35,574 nucleotides of DNA, taken from NCBI GenBank assembly GCA_029556475.1, contig JAKQEP010000161.1:1-35574 (forward strand), written 5' to 3'. The position numbers were made by a program, and so were the translations under genes. Every line of letters starts with the position of its first letter. Positions within the stretch are counted from its first letter, which is position 1. Shown piece by piece: positions 9,260-18,285 of this stretch. The notes under the pieces were generated by a model that was not told the DNA's origin, did no database searches, and saw only the letters and a program-made list of their open reading frames with translations. Source of the stretch: Candidatus Atribacteria bacterium. GTDB taxonomy: Bacteria; Atribacterota; Phoenicimicrobiia; Phoenicimicrobiales; Stramentimicrobiaceae.

Positions 9260-9317
9260 AGGGACGGTCCTTTGACATCTTTTTATCTTGTCTAAAAGAT
9301 GTCAAAGGACCGTCCCT
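9260..9317. repeat. 24-bp-arm palindromic intergenic element, GGGACGGTCCTTTGACATC type
   Basis: AGGGACGGTCCTTTGACATCTTTT (9260-9283) is the exact reverse complement of AAAAGATGTCAAAGGACCGTCCCT (9294-9317). Confidence 0.9.
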
Positions 9318-9328
9318 TAGCAGCTTTT

Positions 9329-11032
9329 TTAGTAGCCGATAGCTATTCCATCACGACGCGAATCACCACCACCAAAGAGTACACCATTTTTCAATAAAAT
9401 GCCCTGAGCTCCACCAAAATAAAGATCATGGGTTCCCTTCACATCTACTTGATTACCCAGTAATCTTAATGCTTCAATAGTTAATAGAGGTATGCGGTCT
9501 TCTACAAAAATAGGCATCGCTTTTCCTGCCGAAGAATAGGCATGAATACGGGGCGCTTCAATAGCTTCATCCATTCCCATATTAAAATCAATAACATTAG
9601 AGATTATCTGTGCCATAGCTGTGAAGATTCTGGTTGCACCCGGAGAGCCTAGAACCATAAATACCTCGCCATCTTTTTCCATTATTGTGGGCGACATACT
9701 GGAGAGAGGTGTTTTACCTGGTTCAGGAGCATTGGGAGAAGTTGGACTGGTAGAAAAATCATCCATTTCATTATTCATAATAATCCCCACCCCGGGAACA
9801 ATCAGTCCTGAACCGAAGAAATAATTGATAGTCTGGGATAAAGCCACTGCATTACCTTCGGCATCAATGACCGAAAGATGACTGGTACTTTGATGTTCAA
9901 ATAGGCCTGGTTCACCGGCAGGAATTTCTAATTTTGGGTTAGATACATCAATCAGTTCAGCCAGAGATTTTGCGTATTCTTTTGAAGTGAGTCCTTCAAG
10001 AGGAATATCTTTAGCAAATGCCGGGTCAGCCATAAATTTTGCTCTATCGGCAAAAGCCATTTTCATAGCTTCTGACAAAACTGAGATATGAGTCGGTCCC
10101 AGATAATTCATTTCCGCGATATCAAAGTTTTCCATTATATTCAGGATTTGAATAAGATGAGTGCCACCAGAGCTGGGGGGAGGCATGGAATAGATATCAT
10201 ATCCCCGATAGCTGCCACTAACTGGTTTATGTCTGAATACTTTATAATCTTTTAAATCTTGAAGAGTGAGTATGCCACCTGCAGCTTGAACAGCATCAAC
10301 TATTTTCTGACCCAATTCACCACCATAAAAATGCTCAATTCCTTTATCAAGTATCTCCCGATAAGTCTTTGCCAGATCTTTTTGTATTAATATATCTCCT
10401 GTTTCCAGAGGAACTCCATCCTTAAGATAGGCAATAGCAAAAGGATCATTCCAGTCAACTAATTTATCATAATTATCCTTAATCATATCTCTAAAAGTAT
10501 CTGTTATTTCAAACCCATTTTCCATATACTCTATAGCAGGAGCCATAACCTCTTTTAAGGTCATAGTGCCATATTCGTCGAGAGCAGTTTTAAGTCCAAG
10601 CAAGGTTCCGGGAACACCGCTTGCCAATCCACTCAATTGAGTCCATTTCTCTTCTTTGGCCTGTTCAGAGGCAAACATATCCTTAGTTGAAGCCGCCGGT
10701 GCACGTTCCCGGTAGTCTAAGATTATAATCTCTCCGGTCCTGGCAAAACGGATTACCATAAAACCGCCCCCGCCAATTCCAGAGGCATTCGGCTCAACTG
10801 CATTTAAGGCAAAAGCAGTAGCAATAGCAGCATCTATGGCATTACCACCTTGTTTTAATATCCTTACACCAGCTTCCGCTGCTAGAGGATGAGCAGCAGC
10901 TACCATGCCATGGGCGGCAATAGCATCCTGCGGGGTATGCTTGTCTAAAGCAAGTGAAGTTAATGGAATCATTGAAAGAATTAACAAAAGAGTGCAGCAA
11001 AATGTAATAATATTTTTAAAACTTTTTTTCAT
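9329..11032 (-). CDS. ggt: Secreted gamma-glutamyltransferase
   Basis: Signal peptide; AHGMVAAAHPLAAEAGVRILKQGGNAIDAAIATAFALNAVEP; catalytic region TSHLSVIDAEGNAVALSQTIN; GVGIIMNNEMDDFS; GSPGATRIFTA. Confidence 0.95.
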   Translation of the reverse strand: MKKSFKNIITFCCTLLLILSMIPLTSLALDKHTPQDAIAAHGMVAAAHPLAAEAGVRILKQGGNAIDAAIATAFALNAVEPNASGIGGGGFMVIRFARTGEIIILDYRERAPAASTKDMFASEQAKEEKWTQLSGLASGVPGTLLGLKTALDEYGTMTLKEVMAPAIEYMENGFEITDTFRDMIKDNYDKLVDWNDPFAIAYLKDGVPLETGDILIQKDLAKTYREILDKGIEHFYGGELGQKIVDAVQAAGGILTLQDLKDYKVFRHKPVSGSYRGYDIYSMPPPSSGGTHLIQILNIMENFDIAEMNYLGPTHISVLSEAMKMAFADRAKFMADPAFAKDIPLEGLTSKEYAKSLAELIDVSNPKLEIPAGEPGLFEHQSTSHLSVIDAEGNAVALSQTINYFFGSGLIVPGVGIIMNNEMDDFSTSPTSPNAPEPGKTPLSSMSPTIMEKDGEVFMVLGSPGATRIFTAMAQIISNVIDFNMGMDEAIEAPRIHAYSSAGKAMPIFVEDRIPLLTIEALRLLGNQVDVKGTHDLYFGGAQGILLKNGVLFGGGDSRRDGIAIGY

Positions 11033-11615
11033 TTTTTCTCCTTCCTTTTATATCTAAGAATTTATTAATGTATTACTATTTTTTCACCTCCAGTCTCTAT
11101 TTATTTATCAATACTTTACTTTGTTCATTATTCGGGCATTACAAATAAAAGCAAATTTTTTTACTTAACTATTTAGAGTAACTTAATTGGTATTGAGCAT
11201 TGAATCGTACAAAAGTGAAATTGTTGTTGGCTATCAAAATAAATCGGGAATTTAACTCCTCTTTATTTTTAGTAGTGCAGTTGTTTTTATAATACCTTCC
11301 CTATGTGGTACAGAGAATAGAAAATATTGGGTACTGAAAATACTTCTATATTATATATTTTAATTAAATACTATCATATTGATGCTTCTTAAGCAATGTT
11401 TTTAAATTATTTTGATGACTAATAAGAATTGAATCTAAAACAGGCTATGGCAGAGATAGGAGCATTGACTTGATTGTTATAATAATAAATAGATATTAAG
11501 GAAGATGAGAAAAAGCTAATCTACCATTAAACTTAAGATGTAAAAAAAATGATTTTGTTACCGGTTAATAATTCTGGTTATGTAAATAATATTTCATATA
11601 ATAGGCTGGTAGCTA

Positions 11616-12491
11616 ATGAGCAACCACATGCCCAAAACAAGAGAAGATTTGAAAAAGGAATTGGTAAGACTAAAAAAAGATAATCTGAAAAAGTCAGATG
11701 GTATTCCTATAATATCCATTTCCCAGGTCAAAAAAACAGCCCAAACTTTTAACTTATCTCCCAAAGAGGTAGAGATAGCGGCTTTGGAAGAAAGAATAAT
11801 CCCCACTCGATATAGGCGGAATTTTAATACCGTTAGCTTTGCAGAACAGATTACTTTTCTCAAATCAAAAGTAACTGTTGCCGGTTGTGGCGGATTGGGA
11901 GGAAACATTATAGAATTGTTAGCCAGATTGGGAATAGGAAGTATCATAGCAATTGATGGAGATGTATTTCAAGAAAGTAATCTAAATAGACAAGCATTAT
12001 GCAATGAGGATAGTTTCGGAACAGGAAAAGCAGTAACAGCCATATCAAGGATAAAGCACATAAATTCCAGCATAGATGCCCATTCCTATTCCCAATTTTT
12101 TGATATCCACAATCTTGCTACTTTCATTGGGGATACTGATGTGGTAATCGATGCCCTTGATAATATTCCCTCTCGCTTTCTTTTAGAAAAAGTCTGTAAA
12201 GAATTAAAAATCCCCCTTATTCATGGCGCCATCAATGGATTACAGGGGCAAGCATCTACCATCTTCCCTGAAGATAAGGGATTGGTTGCAATTTATGGTC
12301 CGGAAGATAAATACCATAAGCAGTTTACAGATAATCAGGTTAGTGTACTTTCAGTCACTCCGGCAATGATAGCGTCAATACAGGTTGCAGAGGTCTTGAA
12401 AGTTTTACTGAAGAGAGGGAAGCCTTTACAAAACAAATTGCTCCTAATCAATTTGGAGGAAAATGATTTCAATATAGTTGACATTCTGTAA
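11616..12491 (+). CDS. ThiF/MoeB/HesA-family E1-like adenylyltransferase
   Basis: VAGCGGLGGNIIELLARLGIGSIIAIDGDVFQESNLNRQ; VIDALDNIPSRFLL; ~80-aa N-terminal extension. Confidence 0.9.
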   Translation: MSNHMPKTREDLKKELVRLKKDNLKKSDGIPIISISQVKKTAQTFNLSPKEVEIAALEERIIPTRYRRNFNTVSFAEQITFLKSKVTVAGCGGLGGNIIELLARLGIGSIIAIDGDVFQESNLNRQALCNEDSFGTGKAVTAISRIKHINSSIDAHSYSQFFDIHNLATFIGDTDVVIDALDNIPSRFLLEKVCKELKIPLIHGAINGLQGQASTIFPEDKGLVAIYGPEDKYHKQFTDNQVSVLSVTPAMIASIQVAEVLKVLLKRGKPLQNKLLLINLEENDFNIVDIL

Positions 12492-12692
12492 ATCCTTTTT
12501 CTAAGACACCTTCCATGGATAGTCACGATAATTTAAATAATTAATTATATCAATTATCAGATTTTACACTATATAACATCTGTGGTTGATAAATATTATA
12601 GATATAAATGAATGAAATTGCAGAATAGTCGTTGGTCGTTGGTATTTAGCATTTAGTTAAAATACAATGCAAAGAGGTCTGATAAGGTCGTA

Positions 12693-12753
12693 GATTCGCA
12701 ATGACGAAGAAGGTTGTCATTACGAGTGACCGTAGGGAGCGAAGCAATCTCAT
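12693..12753. repeat. REP/MITE-like GTCATTGCGAG...GCAATCTC repeat (head-to-head pair)
   Basis: GATTCGCAATGACgaagaaggttGTCATTACGAGTGACCGTAGGGAGCGAAGCAATCTC; CGCAATGAC is near-inverted to GTCATTACG. Confidence 0.75.
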
Positions 12754-13036
12754 CCACTACCACCCACATCTTTTCTTCTTATTCTTTCATTTCTGCCAAC
12801 ACTCTTTTTATTTGTATTTTCTTTGTTTTTACCAAAATCCAAAAACTATTAACTAAAAACTTCCCTCATTTATTCCCGTATTTAACAGAGAACCGTCCCC
12901 TGTAAAGACAATTCAATTCAACTATAGTATATTTTATGTTATAATTTGTGAAATAAGACCAATTAACATACCTTAAAAAATCCTTAGAAGAGAATAAAAA
13001 AAATGGGTAATGAAATAATAAAGCAGATTCATAGAT

Positions 13037-13492
13037 ATGTCTTTTAAAGTAGAAAGAAAAAAGATAATTCAATTATTAAAAGATTACTTTTCAAGGAATT
13101 CATCTTTATACCATATCGAGATAGCTTTTCTTTATGGCTCCTGGTCAAAGGGATTTCCACATAAAGAATCTGATATTGATTTAGCCCTTCTTTTTTCCTC
13201 ACCTTCTCAAAATGAAGATATCCTATTTGATTCTATTAATAATATTAGTTATGATTTAAGTTTAAAAATTGGTAAAGAAGTAAATATTATTGATATTAAA
13301 GAAGATTTTCCTTATCCTATGCTTTATTACAATGCTATAATCTATGGTATACCCATATACGTTAAAAATAATGAGCTTCTTATTGATTTAAGATTAGAGG
13401 CAATTAGACAGATGGAAGATTTTAAGGTCTTCGGGATACCCTGGCAGCAAGAAGTAGCTCAAAAAATCCTAAAGGAGATGACACATGCTTGA
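13037..13492 (+). CDS. MntA-like minimal nucleotidyltransferase (antitoxin)
   Basis: FLYGSWSKGFPHKESDIDLAL matches GSX10DXD; overlaps downstream HEPN gene by 8 nt. Confidence 0.87.
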   Translation: MSFKVERKKIIQLLKDYFSRNSSLYHIEIAFLYGSWSKGFPHKESDIDLALLFSSPSQNEDILFDSINNISYDLSLKIGKEVNIIDIKEDFPYPMLYYNAIIYGIPIYVKNNELLIDLRLEAIRQMEDFKVFGIPWQQEVAQKILKEMTHA

Positions 13493-13913
13493 GTTTAATT
13501 GTGCTAAAGGAAGGATTGCTGATTCTTTACGATTTATTGCTATTGAAATGAAAGAATTTGAAGATGATTACTCTTCTAAAAGCTGGAAAGAATATAAAGA
13601 AGATCGTAAATTACAAAAATTAATGGATAGAACAGTTGAAAATATATTTACTGCCCTTATTGAAATATGTGGTACTCTTCTATCAAGGCAAGGTATAGCA
13701 GCCGAAAGTTATTCTCAAATACTGAGTGAATGCAGTAAAAAGTTAGGATTCACTGAAGACGAGCAAGCAGTGTTTGGGAAAATTGCTGTACAAAGAAATA
13801 GGTTAGCACACAGATATCTCAATTTTAGATGGCAATCAATAAATATGTTTATAAAGAACAAGTCACTTATTTTAAGCTTGCTGAATAAAATTTCTGAAGA
13901 GTCTAAAGAATAA
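13485..13913 (+). CDS. HepT-like HEPN toxin (DUF86 type)
   Basis: QRNRLAHRYLNF matches RX4HXY; paired with MNT gene. Confidence 0.87.
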   Translation: MLEFNCAKGRIADSLRFIAIEMKEFEDDYSSKSWKEYKEDRKLQKLMDRTVENIFTALIEICGTLLSRQGIAAESYSQILSECSKKLGFTEDEQAVFGKIAVQRNRLAHRYLNFRWQSINMFIKNKSLILSLLNKISEESKE

Positions 13914-13922
13914 ACTTTAACA

Positions 13923-14010
13923 AATTACCTAATTACCTAATTAACTAATTAGCTAATTAACTAATTACCTAATTAGCTAATTGATTAATTGGTTAATTTG
14001 CTAATTCATT
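13923..14010. repeat. 8-bp tandem repeat array, consensus AATTANCT, ~11 units
   Basis: AATTACCT AATTACCT AATTAACT AATTAGCT AATTAACT AATTACCT AATTAGCT AATTGATT AATTGGTT AATTTGCT AATTCATT. Confidence 0.9.
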
Positions 14011-15723
14011 TTCGATTTTACCAAAAACGACTGACTTGACCTTTGCCAATTTTTCTTCTGCCTCTGCCCTAGTTTTCCCAAGTAAAGACATATAAATTTT
14101 AATTTTTGGCTCAGTACCGGAAGGCCTTATGGCATACCAGGAACCATCAGTAAAGAAGCATTTCAAAACATCAGATTTAGGAAGATCTATTATTTCTTCT
14201 TTTTGCCTCTCAAAATCATACTGCAAAGATAACAGGTAATCAATCTTACGGGATATTGTCATTCCTGAAATCCGAGGAAACTCCTTTCGAAAAGAAGCCA
14301 TTATCATCTCCATCTTCTGCTCTCCTTCCAATCCTTCCAGAAAGATGGAATCTAAATATTCCAGAAAATATCCATGCCGTTCATATAAGCTCTGCAAAAC
14401 ATCAAGTAAAGTCAGACCTCTTTTCTTGTAAAAAGCAGCCATCTCCACTATCAGCATAGCACTTATCACAGCATCCTTATCCCGCACAAAATTACCGGTA
14501 AGATATCCGATGCTCTCCTCATATCCGAATAAAAATATCCCACCTTCCTGTTCTAACTCTTCTGCTTTATTACAGATAAATTTAAACCCGGTCAGGGTAT
14601 CATAAGTTGGAATATGGTAATGTTCTGCAATAACTCTGCCCATTTCTGAGGTGACTATGGTTTTAATCACAAACCCTTTTTGGGGCAATTTACCTTTTTC
14701 CTGGCGCCTTTTTAGAATATAATCCAAAAGTAAAGCACCTGTCTGGTTGCCATTTAAAAATATATAGTTGTTTTTTTTGTTTAAAACTGCTATAGCAATC
14801 CGGTCACAATCGGGGTCAGTTGCTATTAAAATTTCTGCTCCAACCTTTTTACCCAGTCCAACCGCTCTTTCAAATGCTTCCGGATTTTCCGGATTAGGTG
14901 ATTTCACAGTAGAAAACCGGGCATCCGGTTGCGCCTGCTCTTCATCAACAAATACATTTTTAAAACCCCTATCCTTTAAAATCGTTCTTACTGGAATATT
15001 CCCGGTTCCATGTAAGGGGGTATATACAACTTTTATCTCTTCATCTATCTCTTCATCCTTACTCAATGACAATGTTTTAACCTTCTCGTAATAAACCCGG
15101 TCAAATACTTCCCCCAGTATTTTGCATAATTTTCTTTCTTTGGCTTCTTCCAGAGAAATCAACTTAACTTTTGAATAATTTTCTATTTTACTTATCTCTG
15201 CTATAATCTCATCAGCAATCTCCGGCAATATCTGTGCACCATTTTCAGCATATACTTTATAGCCATTATAGTCAGGGGGGTTATGACTGGCGGTAATAAC
15301 AATGCCGGCCGCTGCCCCAATCATCTTAACCGCAAAAGATAATTCAGGTGTGGGTCGTATATCATCAAAAAGATAAGTTTTTATTCCATTGGCTGTTAAA
15401 ACCTGTGCTGCCTGCTCAGTAAACTCACGCGACATCTTCCTGGGGTCATGGGCAATCACTACACCTTTTTCCTGCGTTTTTTCTACTTTTTGCAGCAGAT
15501 AATTAGCCAGTCCTTGAGTGGTCTGTCCCACTGTGTAGATATTCATACGGTTGGCACCGATAGCAATCTTACCCCTTATTCCTCCAGTACCAAAATCAAG
15601 GTCTTTGTAAAAACGGTCTAAAATCTCCTCTTCATTTCCAGCTATGGAACGCAGTTCTTCCTTGTCTTCCTCTTTTAGATATGAGCTATCAAGCCATTGT
15701 CTATATTTTTTCTGATAATCCAA
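13993..15723 (-). CDS. Phosphoglucomutase/phosphomannomutase (alpha-D-phosphohexomutase)
   Basis: Catalytic-Ser loop TASHNPPDYNGYK, metal site ATDPDCDRIA, GYEESIG, RPSGTEPKIKIY. Confidence 0.93.
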   Translation of the reverse strand: MDYQKKYRQWLDSSYLKEEDKEELRSIAGNEEEILDRFYKDLDFGTGGIRGKIAIGANRMNIYTVGQTTQGLANYLLQKVEKTQEKGVVIAHDPRKMSREFTEQAAQVLTANGIKTYLFDDIRPTPELSFAVKMIGAAAGIVITASHNPPDYNGYKVYAENGAQILPEIADEIIAEISKIENYSKVKLISLEEAKERKLCKILGEVFDRVYYEKVKTLSLSKDEEIDEEIKVVYTPLHGTGNIPVRTILKDRGFKNVFVDEEQAQPDARFSTVKSPNPENPEAFERAVGLGKKVGAEILIATDPDCDRIAIAVLNKKNNYIFLNGNQTGALLLDYILKRRQEKGKLPQKGFVIKTIVTSEMGRVIAEHYHIPTYDTLTGFKFICNKAEELEQEGGIFLFGYEESIGYLTGNFVRDKDAVISAMLIVEMAAFYKKRGLTLLDVLQSLYERHGYFLEYLDSIFLEGLEGEQKMEMIMASFRKEFPRISGMTISRKIDYLLSLQYDFERQKEEIIDLPKSDVLKCFFTDGSWYAIRPSGTEPKIKIYMSLLGKTRAEAEEKLAKVKSVVFGKIENELAN

Positions 15724-15755
15724 AATAAGCCCCTCCTGATACTTTAGTTATCATT

Positions 15756-16910
15756 TTATGAAATAAATTCGCTCACCAGATCCTCTAAATAAAAAGAGAA
15801 TAACTTTCCAGCATCCAGTAAAATTTGAGGTTTTCGAAAAGCTTCTCTGAATAATTTGGAATGATGGTCATAATCAACCATCATTTCAATAAAATCAGAA
15901 TTCTTCCTGAATATTTTAAATACCTCTCTCCTCTGCTCATAGTTCAGATTTTCGTAAATTTTACGGGCTTTCATGCCAAATCTAATCTCCGGACCAAACT
16001 TTTTCTTCCATCTACTGTCATACTGCTCCAATTTTCCTTCCCTAATACAATCAGCCAGAATACGAGCAGACTGTAAACCAAAAGAGAGGCCTCCTCCAGT
16101 CAAAGGTTTTACCTGGCAGGCGGCATCACCAACTAGCGCAATCTGATTATTATAAGTGGGTAAAAGCCCGAGGGGGATTCTACCGGGAATGATATCTATA
16201 ATCTTCCCTTTAATTCCTTCCTTTCTTGTAAAATTATCTAAGATATCTTTATTCTGATTATGAATTACTCCAATTCTTATAATGTAGCTATCTTCTTTTA
16301 TCATCCAGATAAAAAAGTGGATATCACTATTAAAGAAAACCTTAATTGAATCTTGTGCCATCTCTGGAGCTGAGTTATGCAATCTTATCCTGTATTGCAT
16401 ACCTGTATAATAGTTTATCCCGATATTGGCAATACTGCCTTTTTTGCCATAATTCTGTAAAAGGAATTTGCGAACCATAGAACCGGCACCATCTGCGCCA
16501 ATTAATAGGTCTGCTTCATATTCCTTCCCCTGTTCAGTCCTTACTTTATAACGATTATTATTTTTCTCAATTGAGCAAATGCGTTCACCAAGATGTACAT
16601 CCAGGCCTTTACCTAAATCTGAATCGAATTTTTCTCTATCCAATACAGCTGCCACTCCGCTTTTGCAGATTGAAAACTCCCCTTCCCATGGGGTGTTAAT
16701 GGAAAATTCATTAATTATACTTTTTACTGCACCATCAGAAATAAGAGGTTGCAAAATAGTTAGTAAATCTGAGGAGATTATTCCAGCACAATGTACTGGT
16801 TTCCCAAGTGAGGCGTGTTCTTCCAGAAGAACCGAATGATAACCTCTTTCCTTTAATAACTGTGCAGTATAACATCCTACCGGACCTGCGCCAACAATCA
16901 ATATCCTCAT
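15756..16910 (-). CDS. Geranylgeranyl-reductase-family FAD-dependent oxidoreductase
   Basis: VGAGPVGCYTAQLLKERG; GKPVHCAGIIS; IGADGAGSMVRK; VGDAACQVKPLTGGGLSFGLQSAR. Confidence 0.82.
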   Translation of the reverse strand: MRILIVGAGPVGCYTAQLLKERGYHSVLLEEHASLGKPVHCAGIISSDLLTILQPLISDGAVKSIINEFSINTPWEGEFSICKSGVAAVLDREKFDSDLGKGLDVHLGERICSIEKNNNRYKVRTEQGKEYEADLLIGADGAGSMVRKFLLQNYGKKGSIANIGINYYTGMQYRIRLHNSAPEMAQDSIKVFFNSDIHFFIWMIKEDSYIIRIGVIHNQNKDILDNFTRKEGIKGKIIDIIPGRIPLGLLPTYNNQIALVGDAACQVKPLTGGGLSFGLQSARILADCIREGKLEQYDSRWKKKFGPEIRFGMKARKIYENLNYEQRREVFKIFRKNSDFIEMMVDYDHHSKLFREAFRKPQILLDAGKLFSFYLEDLVSEFIS

Positions 16911-17080
16911 TATAAAAATAACCTATTAACAGTTTTTATCATTTATTTACTTATTGATTATCTTTTATTATACATTTTATAATAGTATTTTTAAAGGAAA
17001 GAAGTTTACATTTTGCAGTGTTTTTTCTGAGAAGGTATTTATATGTAGTCTTGTAATATAATATTTTTTATTTTAGAGTG

Positions 17081-17149
17081 GGCAATCACATCCAATTCTA
17101 CCCACATAAATTTATTATTTTATTATTTAATACTACACCAACAATGAAT
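17081..17149. repeat. Left copy of 69-bp direct repeat
   Basis: GGCAATCACATCCAATTCTACCCACATAAATTTATTATTTTATTATTTAATACTACACCAACAATGAAT; 3 mismatches to 18655-18723. Confidence 0.95.
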
Positions 17150-17249
17150 GAGAATCTCATTGATTGATACACATGTAGGAACTATTAGTCTATATTATAT
17201 TTATATCTATACCGCTAAAATTATTACACGCATTTTTGGGTATTGGTAT

Positions 17250-17447
17250 TTAATTATCATTTACAGCTTTAATTACTTTTGCAATAATTTTTGGATGAAG
17301 GATTTTTCCTCTGTGAAATGGTACAACTACTCTTACATTTAATTTCTTAAATATCTTATGGCTTCCCTTGACTCTAAGGAGTTCAAATCCATTTTTTAAG
17401 AGTAGGCTCTCGGTTTCTTTGCTCGTTAGCCTTGACAATTTACCCAA
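17250..17447 (-). CDS. HicA-family toxin
   Basis: SRLTSKETESLLLKNGFELLRVKGSHKIFKKLNVRVVVPFHRGKIL: GSHxxF and VPFHxGK; overlaps upstream hicB by 8 nt. Confidence 0.87.
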   Translation of the reverse strand: MGKLSRLTSKETESLLLKNGFELLRVKGSHKIFKKLNVRVVVPFHRGKILHPKIIAKVIKAVNDN

Positions 17448-17670
17448 TTTTTACCTCTAAAGAAGTTGTTAAAATTTCTTTGCTTAAATATTTCTTTATT
17501 TCTTCTTCACTCAAAGTTTCTATATATAATTCAACTGCTTCTTTAATATTGCTCAGTACGTCTTCAAAGGTATTTCCTTGGCTTTGGCATCCTTCTAATT
17601 CTGGACAATAAGCATAATAACCGTTTTCATCTTTCTCTATCATAACGTTTACTTTATACAATTTACTCAT
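17440..17670 (-). CDS. HicB-family antitoxin (short form)
   Basis: EKDENGYYAYCPELEGCQSQGNTFEDVLSNIKEAVELYIE. Confidence 0.9.
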   Translation of the reverse strand: MSKLYKVNVMIEKDENGYYAYCPELEGCQSQGNTFEDVLSNIKEAVELYIETLSEEEIKKYLSKEILTTSLEVKIG

Positions 17671-17784
17671 ATACTATTATTCCTCTCAGTTGTTTTTCTT
17701 TAATTCGATGATGGAAGCAACCCTCTATGAATTATAACATAGAATGAATCAATATTTTTTTGTTTGTATTTTTCAAGTGTAGAA

Positions 17785-18008
17785 CTAAAACAGAAGCTTG
17801 GTATAAAGGTCTTCAACACTAATCTTAGCTTGCCGTAGAATAGACTTTAAAGTTTCGGGCTTTAGGTCTCTTTTTTCCTGGGAACGGTCACCAACAAATT
17901 ACCTTTCCTTAGTTGAAGATGGCTTCCTTTGCTCCTAACATCAATAAAACCAATTTTATGCAATATTCTTATTATTTCTCTGGGCTTAATAATTGGTAGC
18001 TTCGGCAT
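17785..18008 (-). pseudogene. HicA-family toxin, interrupted by a frameshift at an A6 run
   Basis: Frame 0: MPKLPIIKPREIIRILHKIGFIDVRSKGSHLQLRKGNLLVTVPRKKET*; -1 frame continues RDLKPETLKSILRQAKISVEDLYTKLLF*, the expected HicA C-terminus. Confidence 0.8.
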
Positions 18009-18285
18009 AGGTTTGAACTTTAAATTTAATATGCATTTTAAAGACATCTAAAATATCATTTGGTCTGGTATTTAGGGGATTATCGCTTTGTAAGACAGGA
18101 CGTATTAAAGGTAAATTACTTTCTATTGCGGTCTCTAAATAAAGTGTTACGGCTTCTAAAAGATTTTGTTTTGCATCTTCTTTGTTTTCACCTTGAGAAG
18201 CTACGTCCAGTTCCAAGCATAAAGAACTGTAGCCTCCTTCCTCTTTAATTACAATACCCGTAAATATAAAGGTAGGTTCACTCAA
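17986..18285 (-). CDS. HicB-family antitoxin, probable TTG start
   Basis: SEPTFIFTGIVIKEEGGYSSLCLELDVASQGENKEDAKQNLLEAVTLYLE; AAAGGAGAG 7 nt before TTG at 18285 (tracked ATG at 18321); overlaps hicA. Confidence 0.83.
   Translation of the reverse strand: MSEPTFIFTGIVIKEEGGYSSLCLELDVASQGENKEDAKQNLLEAVTLYLETAIESNLPLIRPVLQSDNPLNTRPNDILDVFKMHIKFKVQTYAEATNY

Noticed and set aside
11594-11947. 117-aa minus-strand ORF
   Set aside because: Antisense to the well-supported ThiF/HesA gene.
13923-14010. CRISPR array interpretation of the short tandem repeats
   Set aside because: 8-bp contiguous units with no spacers and no cas genes.
14768-15091. 107-aa plus-strand ORF (and similar antisense ORFs over other genes)
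   Set aside because: Antisense shadow of the phosphohexomutase coding sequence.
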